Source: Gp6-AA40 sp036407095 (GTDB lineage: Bacteria; Acidobacteriota; Vicinamibacteria; Vicinamibacterales; UBA2999). Taken from it: a stretch of 64,000 nt of DNA. The stretch is taken from the NCBI GenBank assembly GCA_036407095.1, contig DASWZV010000126.1:1-64000 (forward strand). Direction: 5' to 3'. Positions 1 through 7,656 of the stretch are shown in pieces. The number at the start of each line of letters is the position of its first letter. The stretch's first letter is position 1. The position numbers and the translations under genes are program-made. The notes beneath the pieces are model-generated. The model was not told the DNA's origin. It did not search any database and saw nothing but the letters and a program-made list of their open reading frames with translations.

Positions 1-190
1 CGGTACGATCCAGTCTGCGACAGTTGGTGCGATCTCAACGTCGCACCGACAGCCGCCAGCGGGATCGCACCGACAATCGCTAGAGAGATCGCACCGACCG
101 GGTTCGGGATCGCACCGACCGAGTTCGTGGATCGCACCGACCGAGTTCGTGGATCGCACCGACACGCGGTAGTACGATCGCACCACGCGC
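1..190. repeat. 24-bp-period GTCGGTGCGATC array, copy 1 (cut by window edge)
   Basis: The stretch is made of a 12-nt core GTCGGTGCGATC or its reverse complement, separated by short variable spacers. Two forward units (starting near 1 and at 23) are followed by reverse units ending at 50, 74, 98, 119, 141 and 163, so spacing is 21-24 nt. Orientation flips at about 35-40. Bases 1-57 are identical to 1193-1249 of the second array. The array continues off the left edge. It lies downstream of the membrane-protein gene at 216-980. Confidence 0.9.
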
Positions 191-215
191 GTTAACGGGA
201 TCCTGCCCCACCATC

Positions 216-980
216 TCAGTTTCCCGCGTCCATCACCTTCAACAGGATTGCTTGTGTCGCGAGTTGCGCGGCCAACGCAGCTCCGATCGCCCACGCAAGG
301 GGGTTCGCCGGCAACATCATCGCCAGCACGAAACAGAAGAAGGCGAAGCTGCAGAGGCCAAGCATGTACCCGCGCAGAAAACGGGCGACCGCGGATAGTC
401 CCTGCTGCGCGTGCGTGAAGCTCGCGAGGATCGCGGTGGCCACCGGAAAGGGCGTCAGCAAGCCGCTCAATTCAGGACCCAGTCGTGCTGCGACCGACGT
501 CAGCACGAACACCAGTGTGCCTGCTGCAATCATTCGCACGGGAAGGTCCCAAGCCGGCGGGCGACCAAGCGGCTGCGGCGCGCTGGGCCGCGGCAATACT
601 CGTCGCACCAACAGCAGGGACGCGATCGCGCAGACGAGGCCGGCGAGCGCGCCTGCCTCCGCGTGACGCAGCAGGAACGTCGAGAGGCCGAATGCGATCC
701 AGCCGATGAGGAGACATGCGGGCCAGCTGCTGAATCTCGTCGCGCCATAGCCGTACGCCGCACAAAACGCCGCGACACCCACGAGACCAAGCAGCGACCC
801 GGCCGCCGCATGCGCAGCAAATGCGTGCCCCTGCTGCACCGCGTAGAAATAGAACGTCGGTCCGACTACTGCAGGCAGCGCGGTAACAAACGCCGCCGCG
901 CGCGGGCCCCACCGGCGGCCGGCCAGCGTGATGATCGCAATGAAGATCGGAACGAGTGTCAGTCTGAGGACGAGAAGCAA
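216..980 (-). CDS. Integral membrane protein with internal duplication, unknown function
   Basis: A 254-residue, strongly hydrophobic protein with about eight predicted membrane segments. It carries two related halves: near residue 22 a GRRWGPRAAAFVTALPAV stretch, and near residue 165 a related ARLGPELSGLLTPFPV stretch, each followed by a helix and a QQG turn. This suggests an internally duplicated small-membrane-protein fold, loosely like the GlpM/DUF3147 type, but I do not assign a family. The start codon is TTG at 980 with no clear ribosome site, so the true start may differ. The gene sits alone between two copies of the 24-bp-period array, which share 57 identical bases, so it is effectively bracketed by direct repeats. 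Confidence 0.7.
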   Translation of the reverse strand: MLLVLRLTLVPIFIAIITLAGRRWGPRAAAFVTALPAVVGPTFYFYAVQQGHAFAAHAAAGSLLGLVGVAAFCAAYGYGATRFSSWPACLLIGWIAFGLSTFLLRHAEAGALAGLVCAIASLLLVRRVLPRPSAPQPLGRPPAWDLPVRMIAAGTLVFVLTSVAARLGPELSGLLTPFPVATAILASFTHAQQGLSAVARFLRGYMLGLCSFAFFCFVLAMMLPANPLAWAIGAALAAQLATQAILLKVMDAGN

Positions 981-1021
981 GCAGGCCGCGAGTTATTGTC
1001 GTCGAGATCAGCCGTCGGATA

Positions 1022-1445
1022 GTCGGTGCGATCCCTCTGGACGATTGTCGGTGCGATCGAACTGCCGCTGGTCGGTGCGATCCTGGCGTTGCCTCGTCGG
1101 TGCGATCCCTCTACGATTGTTGGTGCGATCCTGGCTTCGCCGGTCGGTGCGATCCTGGCTTCGCCCGTCGGTGCGATCCTGGATTCGCCCGTCGGTACGA
1201 TCCAGTCTGCGACAGTTGGTGCGATCTCAACGTCGCACCGACAGCCGCCGAATCGCACCGACAATCGCTAGAGAGATCGCACCGACACGCGGTAGTACGA
1301 TCGCACCGACAGAATGCAGGCTCGCACCGACCGCGCAGCCGGATCGCACCGACAGAATGCAGGCTCGCACCGACTATCGTGGAGGGATCGCACCGTCTAT
1401 CGTCAGAAGGATCGCACCGACAATCGCCAGAGTGCTCGCACCGAC
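1022..1445. repeat. 24-bp-period GTCGGTGCGATC array, copy 2, two opposed arms
   Basis: Nine forward cores start at 1022, 1047, 1071, 1096, 1119, 1143, 1167, 1191 and 1215. They are followed by ten reverse cores ending at 1242, 1262, 1286, 1310, 1331, 1353, 1374, 1397, 1421 and 1445. Period is 20-25, mostly 24. The two arms are opposed around about 1228, giving potential for a very long cruciform or RNA hairpin. Because 24 is a multiple of three, both strands stay open as fake octapeptide ORFs (VGAIL... or IAPTG...). The array fills the gap between the membrane gene and the nitronate monooxygenase gene. Confidence 0.92.
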
Positions 1446-1451
1446 CGCATC

Positions 1452-2516
1452 TCAGATGAGTCCTTCCGCTTTCGCCCAGATCTCTCGCACGAGATCCCCC
1501 GCCGGGACCGGCTTCGCCATCGCAGCTGATTGCCCGGCCCACACCTGCATGCGGTGATAGTCGCCGGCGGCGACACCCGCTTCCTTCATCGCCGCGGTCA
1601 GACCACGCTGCACAGGATAGGGTGCGGGCGGTGGCGCATCCGGGGCTGCAGCCGCCTTGACGAAGTCGGTCGCGATCGCCCTCGCGAGTCGGCCGGTCAG
1701 TGCACGGGTCAATGCGGTCTGCTCCGGCTCGAGGTTGTCGAGCGCGTCGGCCCACGCCTGGTGCGTCTTCGCTTCCGGGCAGCGCAGGAACGCCGTGCCG
1801 ATCGATACGGCGCTCGCGCCGAGCATCAATGCCGCCGCCACCCCGCGACCGTCGCCGATGCCACCGGCGGCAACGATCGGTACGCGGAGATGATCGGAGA
1901 GGCGCGGAACCAGCGCGATCAGACCGATCGACTGCCGCTCGGCGTCGGCCGCATCGAACGAACCGCGGTGCCCTCCCCCCTCGAATCCCTGCGCCACGAT
2001 CGCATCGGCACCGGCATCTTCTGCGCGCCGGGCCTCATCGAGCGTTGTCGCCGTCGCAAACCACGGGATGCCGTTCTGCTTGAATCGCCGCACTGCCTCC
2101 GGAGAGAACAGCCCCATGATCGACGAGACGACACGCGGTCGAGCCTCGAGAAAGGCCTCACAGTGCTCTTCGATCGAGGGTCGCGACACGTCGCCGGCTG
2201 TCGCCGGCACCTCCGGTCCCCACTGCCTCATGAACGCGCGCACCCGCGCCTCGCGGCCGGGGTCGCGGCCCGGCTCGGGATCCGGCAGCCACGTGTTCAG
2301 CTGAAGCGCACCCTGGCTCGCCGATCGAAACTCGCGCACCCACTCGGCGATGCCTTTGGGCGGTGTGATCAACGCGCCCATCGCGCCCATCGCGCCCGCG
2401 TTGGCGACGGCAATCGAGAGGCCGACCGGACACGCGCCCGCCATCGGCGCCAGGAGGATTGGAACCTTCAGCCCGTACGCGTCGCAAAACGCACGGGCGC
2501 GATCGCGGGGCGTCAT
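1452..2516 (-). CDS. Nitronate monooxygenase family FMN enzyme
   Basis: A 354-residue TIM-barrel flavoprotein of the nitronate monooxygenase (2-nitropropane dioxygenase) family, which oxidises alkyl nitronates with FMN and O2. Visible family signatures are the N-terminal PILLAPMAGA, the central ADAIVAQGFEGGGHRG (substrate and FMN loop with the expected His) and the phosphate-binding VPIVAAGGIGDG followed by GASAVSIGTAFL. Length is typical. The ATG overlaps the stop of the upstream YjbR-like gene by 4 bp, so both probably belong to one transcript with the MBL-fold gene. The 3' end abuts the 24-bp-period array. Family assignment is firm; the physiological substrate is not known from sequence. 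Confidence 0.93.
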   Translation of the reverse strand: MTPRDRARAFCDAYGLKVPILLAPMAGACPVGLSIAVANAGAMGAMGALITPPKGIAEWVREFRSASQGALQLNTWLPDPEPGRDPGREARVRAFMRQWGPEVPATAGDVSRPSIEEHCEAFLEARPRVVSSIMGLFSPEAVRRFKQNGIPWFATATTLDEARRAEDAGADAIVAQGFEGGGHRGSFDAADAERQSIGLIALVPRLSDHLRVPIVAAGGIGDGRGVAAALMLGASAVSIGTAFLRCPEAKTHQAWADALDNLEPEQTALTRALTGRLARAIATDFVKAAAAPDAPPPAPYPVQRGLTAAMKEAGVAAGDYHRMQVWAGQSAAMAKPVPAGDLVREIWAKAEGLI

Positions 2517-2923
2517 CGGCGTGTCTTCGATTTGGCCTTGGCTGCCGGCGCCTTCTTCTTCGCGGCAACCGGCTTCCTTTTCGCGGCCCTCTCCGCTTGC
2601 CCTGAGCGAGGCCGAAGGGTGCTGTTCTGCCAGGCGAGTGTCACCGCTTCACCGACCATGTCCTCATCATCAGCCGCATCGAGCTGAACAAGGGTCGAGC
2701 CGCCGCGCCCCCACGCGCCCGCTGCAGGCGAAAAGATGTCGGGATACTCGGCGAGAAACCTCTGCTGCTGATCCGGCGTGAGCATGACCACCCCGACGGT
2801 CTCCTCGGCATTGAGCGTCGCGAAGATGCGGCCGTGCGCGCGGAAGTCGGGATGCCCCATGTGCGCACCTTCGATCGCGCCTTCCATTCCGAGAACGATC
2901 CGACGAAAGTCTCGTGCGCGCAT
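2513..2923 (-). CDS. MmcQ/YjbR family protein with basic tail
   Basis: A 136-residue protein starting with ATG at 2923; a longer upstream frame would run into the preceding gene. The first 95 residues match the MmcQ/YjbR alpha/beta fold: a GHPDFRAHGRIFATL strand-turn, then a WGRGGSTLVQLD motif. This fold binds DNA in some members, but the role is generally unknown. The C-terminus is odd: it contains a TLRPRSGQAERAAK segment that is a dispersed palindromic repeat read as protein, followed by a Lys/Ala-rich tail. It overlaps the nitronate monooxygenase start by 4 bp (ATGA), which implies coupled translation. Confidence 0.85.
   Translation of the reverse strand: MRARDFRRIVLGMEGAIEGAHMGHPDFRAHGRIFATLNAEETVGVVMLTPDQQQRFLAEYPDIFSPAAGAWGRGGSTLVQLDAADDEDMVGEAVTLAWQNSTLRPRSGQAERAAKRKPVAAKKKAPAAKAKSKTRR
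2600..2619. repeat. CCCT...AGGG palindromic dispersed repeat inside a coding tail
   Basis: The sequence CCCTGAGCGAGGCCGAAGGG resembles a dispersed palindromic repeat often seen in high-GC soil bacteria. Here it sits in frame in the C-terminal part of the YjbR-like gene and is translated as part of a PRSGQAER segment. The resemblance is from memory; only the palindrome and its position are directly seen. Confidence 0.5.
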
Positions 2924-2931
2924 GACCCGTC

Positions 2932-3816
2932 TCAATCGTAGTACGCCGGTGCCTTCTTCAGCTTCTGATGCGCGTTCAGATCGTGCTGGATCCACAGCTG
3001 CGCGCCGGTCTTCGCGATGAACGCATCGACCGTCTTCCGCGCCGCCCGTGTCTGATCGACATTGAACTCGAACGTCGGATAGCGATCGAGTCGACGCTCC
3101 GCCTGATAGTGATAGAGATCGCCCGAGAGCAGCACGCCGCCGGTCTTCGCCAGTTTGACGTAGAGCACCTGGTGGCCGGGCGTGTGTCCCGGCGCCGACT
3201 TGAGAATCACCGCCCGGTCGCCGAACACGTCGTATTCGTCGTCTTTGATGAGCGTGGTGCGGCTGTTCTTGAGCGAGGCGTAGGTTTCTGGCCGCGACGT
3301 GCCAACCGGCTTGTCTCCGAACATCGCCTCACGATCGAGCGGACGCGCCAGCCACGTCGCTGCGGCAAACGCGTTCGCATTCGCGGTGTGATCCCAGTGG
3401 TAGTGCGACAGCGCAAGGAAGTTCACCGCGGCCGGCGTGTAGCCCGCGGCCTTCAGTTGCGCGATGAGCGGGCTCGTAATCGTGACCTGACGAGGCTGCC
3501 CGTCGGGGAGCGTCAGCTGCTGCAACGAAGGCTTCCCCGTCGGCGACCAGGCCGCATCGGTGATGGCGCCCGTATCCCACATCAGCACACCCTTCGGGTG
3601 CACGACGAGATACGCCGCGACCGACAGCTGCGTCGTCCCGACGTCTTCCTTGGTCATCTTGTAGCGTGCAGGATCGGACTCGAGCACCCCGCCATCGAAG
3701 ACGTAGAGCCTCACCGACGGTGGCGACGTGGCTCGCCCCTGGGGCGCGCCATCAACCTTCACATGAAGCGCGAATGGCGCAACCAGCGCCGCAATGGCGA
3801 TCAGCATTCTCCGCAT
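2932..3816 (-). CDS. Secreted MBL-fold metallo-hydrolase, N-acyl homoserine lactonase-like
   Basis: A 294-residue protein with an N-terminal signal peptide (MRRMLIAIAALVAPFAL). The metallo-beta-lactamase zinc motif is seen as SHYHWDHTAN, with downstream histidines in APGHTPGHQ, an Asp ligand in LLSGDLYHY and a C-terminal WIQHD. Overall layout resembles AiiA/AttM-type lactonases, which open the lactone ring of acyl-homoserine lactones, but related enzymes act on other lactones or esters, so quorum quenching is only a possibility. It is first in a run of three same-strand genes (this, YjbR-like, nitronate monooxygenase) with gaps below 10 bp. Confidence 0.85.
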   Translation of the reverse strand: MRRMLIAIAALVAPFALHVKVDGAPQGRATSPPSVRLYVFDGGVLESDPARYKMTKEDVGTTQLSVAAYLVVHPKGVLMWDTGAITDAAWSPTGKPSLQQLTLPDGQPRQVTITSPLIAQLKAAGYTPAAVNFLALSHYHWDHTANANAFAAATWLARPLDREAMFGDKPVGTSRPETYASLKNSRTTLIKDDEYDVFGDRAVILKSAPGHTPGHQVLYVKLAKTGGVLLSGDLYHYQAERRLDRYPTFEFNVDQTRAARKTVDAFIAKTGAQLWIQHDLNAHQKLKKAPAYYD

Positions 3817-3870
3817 GGGCGGATCATGCCACGAGTCAAATCTTAGAGCACCTCTCGTATCAGAGCCGCT

Positions 3871-4043
3871 GTCCCTGGTCCATGGGCCCTGGTGCTTGGT
3901 CCGTTCTTTGGTCCGCGGTCCGTCCCAGATTCTTGGTCCAGGTCCGTCTTGAAAGCGACATGAGTTGCCTCGTTACGGGAACGTGACACTCGAACCAAGG
4001 ACCACGGACCACAGGACGGACGAAGGACCAAGAACCGAGGACA
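3871..4043. repeat. GGTCC/GGACC iterated-word inverted repeat
   Basis: The left arm (about 3871-3948) repeats GGTCC-containing words such as TGGTCCATGG, TTGGTCCG and TTGGTCCAGG. The right arm (about 3992-4043) repeats the complement, as in CCAAGGACCACGGACC and GGACGAAGGACC. The arms can pair across a roughly 40-nt centre. It occupies most of the 310-bp gap between the HAD gene and the MBL hydrolase gene; no gene was seen in the gap. Confidence 0.8.
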
Positions 4044-4126
4044 TCCGACGCGCGCCACGTCGATTTGAAGAGCGCGCTAGATCTCCAGCGATGCGGTGTC
4101 ATCGCGGAGCAATCGCTCGCGTGTCG

Positions 4127-4828
4127 TCAGACGAGCAGTGGAAGCAGATCCTGCAAAGTCCTGATGCAAGCCACCCGTGGATCAGGCGAGATCGATGCGT
4201 GCTCCTGCTTCCCTCGATCGATCCAGATCGGCCGGAACCCGGCCGCGCGTGCGCCCTCGACATCGCGCATCCAGTCATCGCCTACGTGGACGCACTCCGC
4301 CGGCAGCATGTTCACGCGGGCAGCCGCCTGCACGAAGATGCGCGGATCGGGCTTGCCGGCGCCCATCGCTTCGCTCGTCACGACGACCGCAAACCGATCT
4401 GCGATCCCCATGCGTGCCAGCTTGTCCTTCTGCTGAACGTCAGTGCCGTTCGTGATGACGCCGAGCGGACGATCGCTCAATGCGTCCAGCATCGGTATCA
4501 CGTCGTCGAACAGGCGCCAGCTGGCTTCGTAAATGTCGAGGAACTCGCGCATCCGGCGATCGGCTTCCTCATCGGAGAGCGACGGCGCGCGGAAGACGTC
4601 GCGAATGCGCTCGCGCCGTTGCGCGAGAAAAGAGATCTCGCCGCGAATGTGACGATCGAAGTGATGCTGGAGAGCGGTACGCCACGTGTCGGGAAACGCC
4701 TCCTCCGAGTGCGGGAGATCGTCACGCCACGCGGCGTAGACCTGTTTCAGGTACGTCTGCTGCGCTCCGCGATCGTCGAGCAGCGTGTCGTCGAGATCGA
4801 AGAAGATCGCGCACCGGCGTTTCGTCAC
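4127..4828 (-). CDS. HAD superfamily hydrolase (YjjG/NANP-type phosphatase)
   Basis: A 233-residue haloacid dehalogenase-like phosphatase. All four HAD motifs are visible: FFDLDDTL near the N-terminus (nucleophile and acid Asp), GVITNGTD (motif II), a Lys in the AGKPDPRIF loop (motif III) and HVGDDWMRDVEGA (motif IV). The helical cap after motif I suits the C1-capped group that includes YjjG pyrimidine nucleotidase and N-acylneuraminate-9-phosphatase; the substrate is unknown. The start is taken as GTG at 4828, because upstream in-frame sequence is a CTTCCTG repeat tract and would give a nonsense leader. It lies downstream of the DUF2167 gene on the same strand. Confidence 0.88.
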   Translation of the reverse strand: MTKRRCAIFFDLDDTLLDDRGAQQTYLKQVYAAWRDDLPHSEEAFPDTWRTALQHHFDRHIRGEISFLAQRRERIRDVFRAPSLSDEEADRRMREFLDIYEASWRLFDDVIPMLDALSDRPLGVITNGTDVQQKDKLARMGIADRFAVVVTSEAMGAGKPDPRIFVQAAARVNMLPAECVHVGDDWMRDVEGARAAGFRPIWIDRGKQEHASISPDPRVACIRTLQDLLPLLV

Positions 4829-4916
4829 ATCGCGATGATGACACCCGCGGCGCGATATTGACTGGGGGGCAGGACTATCAGCGCGAACTTGTTTCGGGCC
4901 TGAGGCCTCCCTGATC

Positions 4917-5004
4917 CCTCGAGCCTCACCCAGTTCTGCGTCCTGCTTCCTGTCTTCTGCTTCCTGTTTCGTGCTTCCTGCTTCCTGATTCCTGATTCCT
5001 ATCT
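4917..5004. repeat. CTTCCTG iterated-word tract
   Basis: About 85 bp of imperfect repeats of CTTCCTG, CTGCTTCCTG and GATTCCT, all in one orientation, in the gap between two same-strand genes. No complementary arm was found nearby. It stays open in the frame of the downstream HAD gene, which could mislead start prediction. Confidence 0.75.
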
Positions 5005-5006
5005 TT

Positions 5007-5894
5007 TTATGCAGTCTGCTTCCCTCCGCCGAACAGCCGCTTGAGCGCGCCGAGGAGCGCAACCGCACCGACGATGATGACCTTCTTGAACGCGAGGATG
5101 CCGACCCAGAGCAGCTTGAAGAAACCGGCCTTCACCGCGGTGGCGCCCACGAGGAGTCCTGCGAGTCCATACGCGGCCGCCTTGTCCTTGCCGGGGAGGA
5201 AGTCCGTGTAGCGGTGACCCTCGTTGAATTCGACGGCGGCCAGCACGTTCTTCGTCTCGCCGCGAATCGCCCCGAGTTGATCCATCGACGCAACGGCATT
5301 GAGCACGAGCACGCCCCGACGCCCCAGGATCCGGATGCTGTAGTTGAGCGTGTGATCGGTCTCGTCACCGAAGACGAGATCCTTCGCCCAGTACATCTTG
5401 TGGGTTGCGCTGTCGTACGAGGGCGGCTCGGCCCACCCGACCAGACGCACGGCGTGGAAGCCCTGCTTCCGGCGCTGTTCGTTCGATTCCACAGCCTGGT
5501 CCTGCATCTCTTTCAGGAGCTTGCCGTAGTCCATCTTGGCGGCATCGTTGTCGTTCACGTATCCGTCCTCGTCGAACGTGATGACGATGCCCCACCCTCC
5601 CTTCGAGAGCGGACTCGAGGCGGTGGGGATCAGCATGCCGAGCACACCGTCGGCCGCGCCGGGCGGATTCCCCCATGCTTCGGTCAGCAGACGACGGCTG
5701 CCGTCGGGTCCGATGAAACGAAAGGAAGCCGGAAGCTGGATCTTCGCCATGCCGTCTTTGAGCGTCACCGTGCCGGTCTGGTATCCGAGCTTGGCTTCGA
5801 ACTCCTCGGCCGTCGATGACTGCGGACCCTGGGCATGGACACCGGTCGCAGCAACGAACACCAGGGTCGCTGCGGCCATTGCGTATCGTTTCAT
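5007..5894 (-). CDS. DUF2167 membrane-anchored protein
   Basis: A 295-residue protein of the DUF2167 family (uncharacterised, membrane anchored). It has a signal peptide (MKRYAMAAATLVFVAATGVHA), a periplasmic body containing the family's GGWGIVITFDEDGYVNDNDAAK segment and GWAEPPSYD turn, and two hydrophobic segments near the C-terminus (about residues 235-280) ending in a short basic cytoplasmic tail. ATG at 5894 is preceded by a good Shine-Dalgarno (GGAGG), which decides this start over an in-frame upstream one. The function of the family is unknown. Confidence 0.88.
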   Translation of the reverse strand: MKRYAMAAATLVFVAATGVHAQGPQSSTAEEFEAKLGYQTGTVTLKDGMAKIQLPASFRFIGPDGSRRLLTEAWGNPPGAADGVLGMLIPTASSPLSKGGWGIVITFDEDGYVNDNDAAKMDYGKLLKEMQDQAVESNEQRRKQGFHAVRLVGWAEPPSYDSATHKMYWAKDLVFGDETDHTLNYSIRILGRRGVLVLNAVASMDQLGAIRGETKNVLAAVEFNEGHRYTDFLPGKDKAAAYGLAGLLVGATAVKAGFFKLLWVGILAFKKVIIVGAVALLGALKRLFGGGKQTA

Positions 5895-6073
5895 CGCATC
5901 CTCCAGACACACGTGAACGAAGAGCAGGAACTGGTGGGATCCATCGGGTTGTCGGCCATGCACCTGGAGACTTTACGAGACGCGTCCGCGTTACACCGTT
6001 TTGTGGTGTCGCGCAGGGCATCCGCGTGCACGCCCCGAAGAACACCGAGAACGGGGGCAGCGCCGAACGGGTG

Positions 6074-6820
6074 TTACGAAAGAGGCTGCGCTCCGAGGAC
6101 GTGATGAAGGAGCGTGCTCCAATCAGGAACGGTGAGATCGGCGTGAGGAGACGCCTCGAGTCGATCGCCGATCTTGAACCAGACTGCCGTCATGCCGGCG
6201 GCCTCGGCGCCGGCAACATCGGTGTCGAGTCGATCTCCGACGAACCAGATGTCCTTCGGCTCTACGCCGAGCCGAGCGGCGGCAACGTCATAGAGCAGCA
6301 CGTTCGGCTTTCGGATGGCGTACTCGGAGGAGACCATCACGAACGCGAGATGGTCAGTGAGCCCGTGCTTCCCGAGCTCGTATCGGATGACCTGCTCGCC
6401 GAAGCCGGTGTTGCTCACGACACCCATAGGCAGGTTCGCGCGCTGAAATTGCTCGAGGGCGGCGCGCGCTCCGGGCATCGGCGCGGTCCGCACCGTCGCC
6501 TTCCAGAATCCCAATTCGAGTTCGGCCATCGGCGTGTCGAACCGAATGCCGAGCGCGTCATGTATGAGCCTGGTGAGCGCCGGCCACGGCGTCTCGACGT
6601 GCGTGTCGTCACGAAGCGAGGCGACGTCTCGCGAGACGCGCGCGACCTGCGCGAGCACATCATCGAGCGTGATATGTGCGGGCCGGTACGACGCACGCGA
6701 GAGCAGCCACTCATTGCCGGCACGCAGATCGACGCTGATTTCCTCGACCAACGTGCCGCCATAGTCGAACAGCAATCCCTTCGGCGTGCTCAACGTGCGC
6801 GTGTGAGAGTCTCCGCCCAT
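6074..6820 (-). CDS. HAD superfamily hydrolase
   Basis: A 248-residue haloacid dehalogenase-type phosphatase. The motifs are LLFDYGGTLVEE, in which Gly replaces the usual second (acid/base) Asp of DxD, VVSNTGF as motif II, a Lys in the RKPNVLLYD loop, and WFVGDRLDTDVAGAEAAG as motif IV. The DYGGT variant is common in a subgroup of HAD proteins, so activity is not excluded, but the general acid is missing. It overlaps the 3' end of the upstream small gene by about 30 bp, indicating co-expression. The substrate cannot be inferred. Confidence 0.85.
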   Translation of the reverse strand: MGGDSHTRTLSTPKGLLFDYGGTLVEEISVDLRAGNEWLLSRASYRPAHITLDDVLAQVARVSRDVASLRDDTHVETPWPALTRLIHDALGIRFDTPMAELELGFWKATVRTAPMPGARAALEQFQRANLPMGVVSNTGFGEQVIRYELGKHGLTDHLAFVMVSSEYAIRKPNVLLYDVAAARLGVEPKDIWFVGDRLDTDVAGAEAAGMTAVWFKIGDRLEASPHADLTVPDWSTLLHHVLGAQPLS

Positions 6821-7194
6821 GCGGTGAAGTGGCCTTCCGCGTTCGTGCTGCTCGAGCCGTTGACCCGCAGACCCTCACCATTCGCGCGGTAGCTCGCTTC
6901 CACGAACCGGTCGCCGGCTGTGAAGTAGTAATGGCAGTAGTCGTCCGACACATAGCCGTGGCCGAGCGCTGTGCCGGCGAGATCGACGCGGAAGATGTTC
7001 GGCGCAACCCACGTCATCGCGAAACGCGCATCGACGACAGTACCGTCGTCGAAGTCGTGTGTGAACGAGACCTCGAAGCCTCGAGCCGTAACCGCATTGG
7101 TTTGCCGGATCTTGTACGTGCCGGACTTCGCCGCCGCATCGTGCCAGGCTCCGGTGCCCTCGTACGTCCCGACGAATCGTTCGATTGTGTTCAC
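6790..7194 (-). CDS. Hypothetical protein, lipocalin-like beta-barrel
   Basis: A 134-residue protein starting from GTG at 7194. The sequence is rich in alternating beta-strands, beginning with a FVGTYEGTGAWHD turn and containing GTYKIRQT, FEVSFTHDF and DYCHYYFTAGDRF strands. This pattern resembles small lipocalin-like or DUF1579-type barrels, but I do not recognise a specific family. Its 3' end overlaps the HAD phosphatase gene by 31 bp, so the two are likely co-translated. Confidence 0.65.
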   Translation of the reverse strand: MNTIERFVGTYEGTGAWHDAAAKSGTYKIRQTNAVTARGFEVSFTHDFDDGTVVDARFAMTWVAPNIFRVDLAGTALGHGYVSDDYCHYYFTAGDRFVEASYRANGEGLRVNGSSSTNAEGHFTAWAETLTRAR

Positions 7195-7216
7195 GTGACT
7201 CGTTGGCTCTCGTCGC

Positions 7217-7630
7217 TCACTCGTAGTGTCCGGCTTTACCCGGACCGACGTCTTCGGCTTCAGCCGGAACGGCCGTCGCATCCTCGAACATTTCGAGCGC
7301 GGCACTTGCGAGCGCGCGCACATCGCGCCAGTGCACGCTCGTTCTGACGGCTTCGTCGGTCCACAAACCCGGGTCGAATTCGGCGCCATCACGTGAAATG
7401 GTGGCGAGCCGTTCGCTGAGCGCAGCCAGCGCGCCGAGTTGTTGCCGTGACAGGCTGCTCTCGTACTCACTGCAGACCGCACGTGCATCGTCAAAGCGCG
7501 ACGCGAGATCGTCGGCCCTGCTGATCGAGTCCGGAAAGAGCGCGAGCTGATCCGACGGCTCGCTCGCGAGCGCCCTCAGGCTCGCGGTGAGCTGCGTGAG
7601 ACACGAGTCGCGCAGTGCGTCGTCAGACAT
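7217..7630 (-). CDS. Small hypothetical helical protein
   Basis: A 137-residue, acidic, Ala/Leu-rich protein, predicted all-helical, with no recognised family. ATG at 7630 follows the fhs gene by 26 bp on the same strand, so it may be the last gene of the one-carbon operon. It is unusual that the last dozen codons (PGKAGHYE) come from a CCGGC-type palindromic intergenic repeat that has become the 3' end of the reading frame. That suggests the original stop was displaced by repeat insertion. Confidence 0.6.
   Translation of the reverse strand: MSDDALRDSCLTQLTASLRALASEPSDQLALFPDSISRADDLASRFDDARAVCSEYESSLSRQQLGALAALSERLATISRDGAEFDPGLWTDEAVRTSVHWRDVRALASAALEMFEDATAVPAEAEDVGPGKAGHYE
7223..7269. 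repeat. Palindromic GTCCGGC repeat pair in a gene tail
   Basis: Two adjacent palindromes: GTCCGGCTTTACCCGGAC at about 7228-7245 and TTCGGCTTCAGCCGGAA at about 7252-7269. The second is the TGAA-loop type seen at several other places in the window. Both lie inside the 3' end of the small hypothetical gene. Confidence 0.75.
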
Positions 7631-7656
7631 GCGTATAGGCGGGGATCCCCGATCCC

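Noticed and set aside
1..1445. CRISPR array
   Set aside because: The repeats are short and degenerate, spacers are 8-13 nt, orientation flips in the middle, and there are no cas genes in the window.
928..1557. Long overlapping reading frames over the 24-bp array on both strands
   Set aside because: Open frames are forced by a 24-nt period (a multiple of three); the octapeptide repeats have no other coding features and exist in several frames at once.
4829..5068. N-terminal extension of the HAD phosphatase
   Set aside because: The sequence is translation of the CTTCCTG repeat tract and does not match HAD N-termini.
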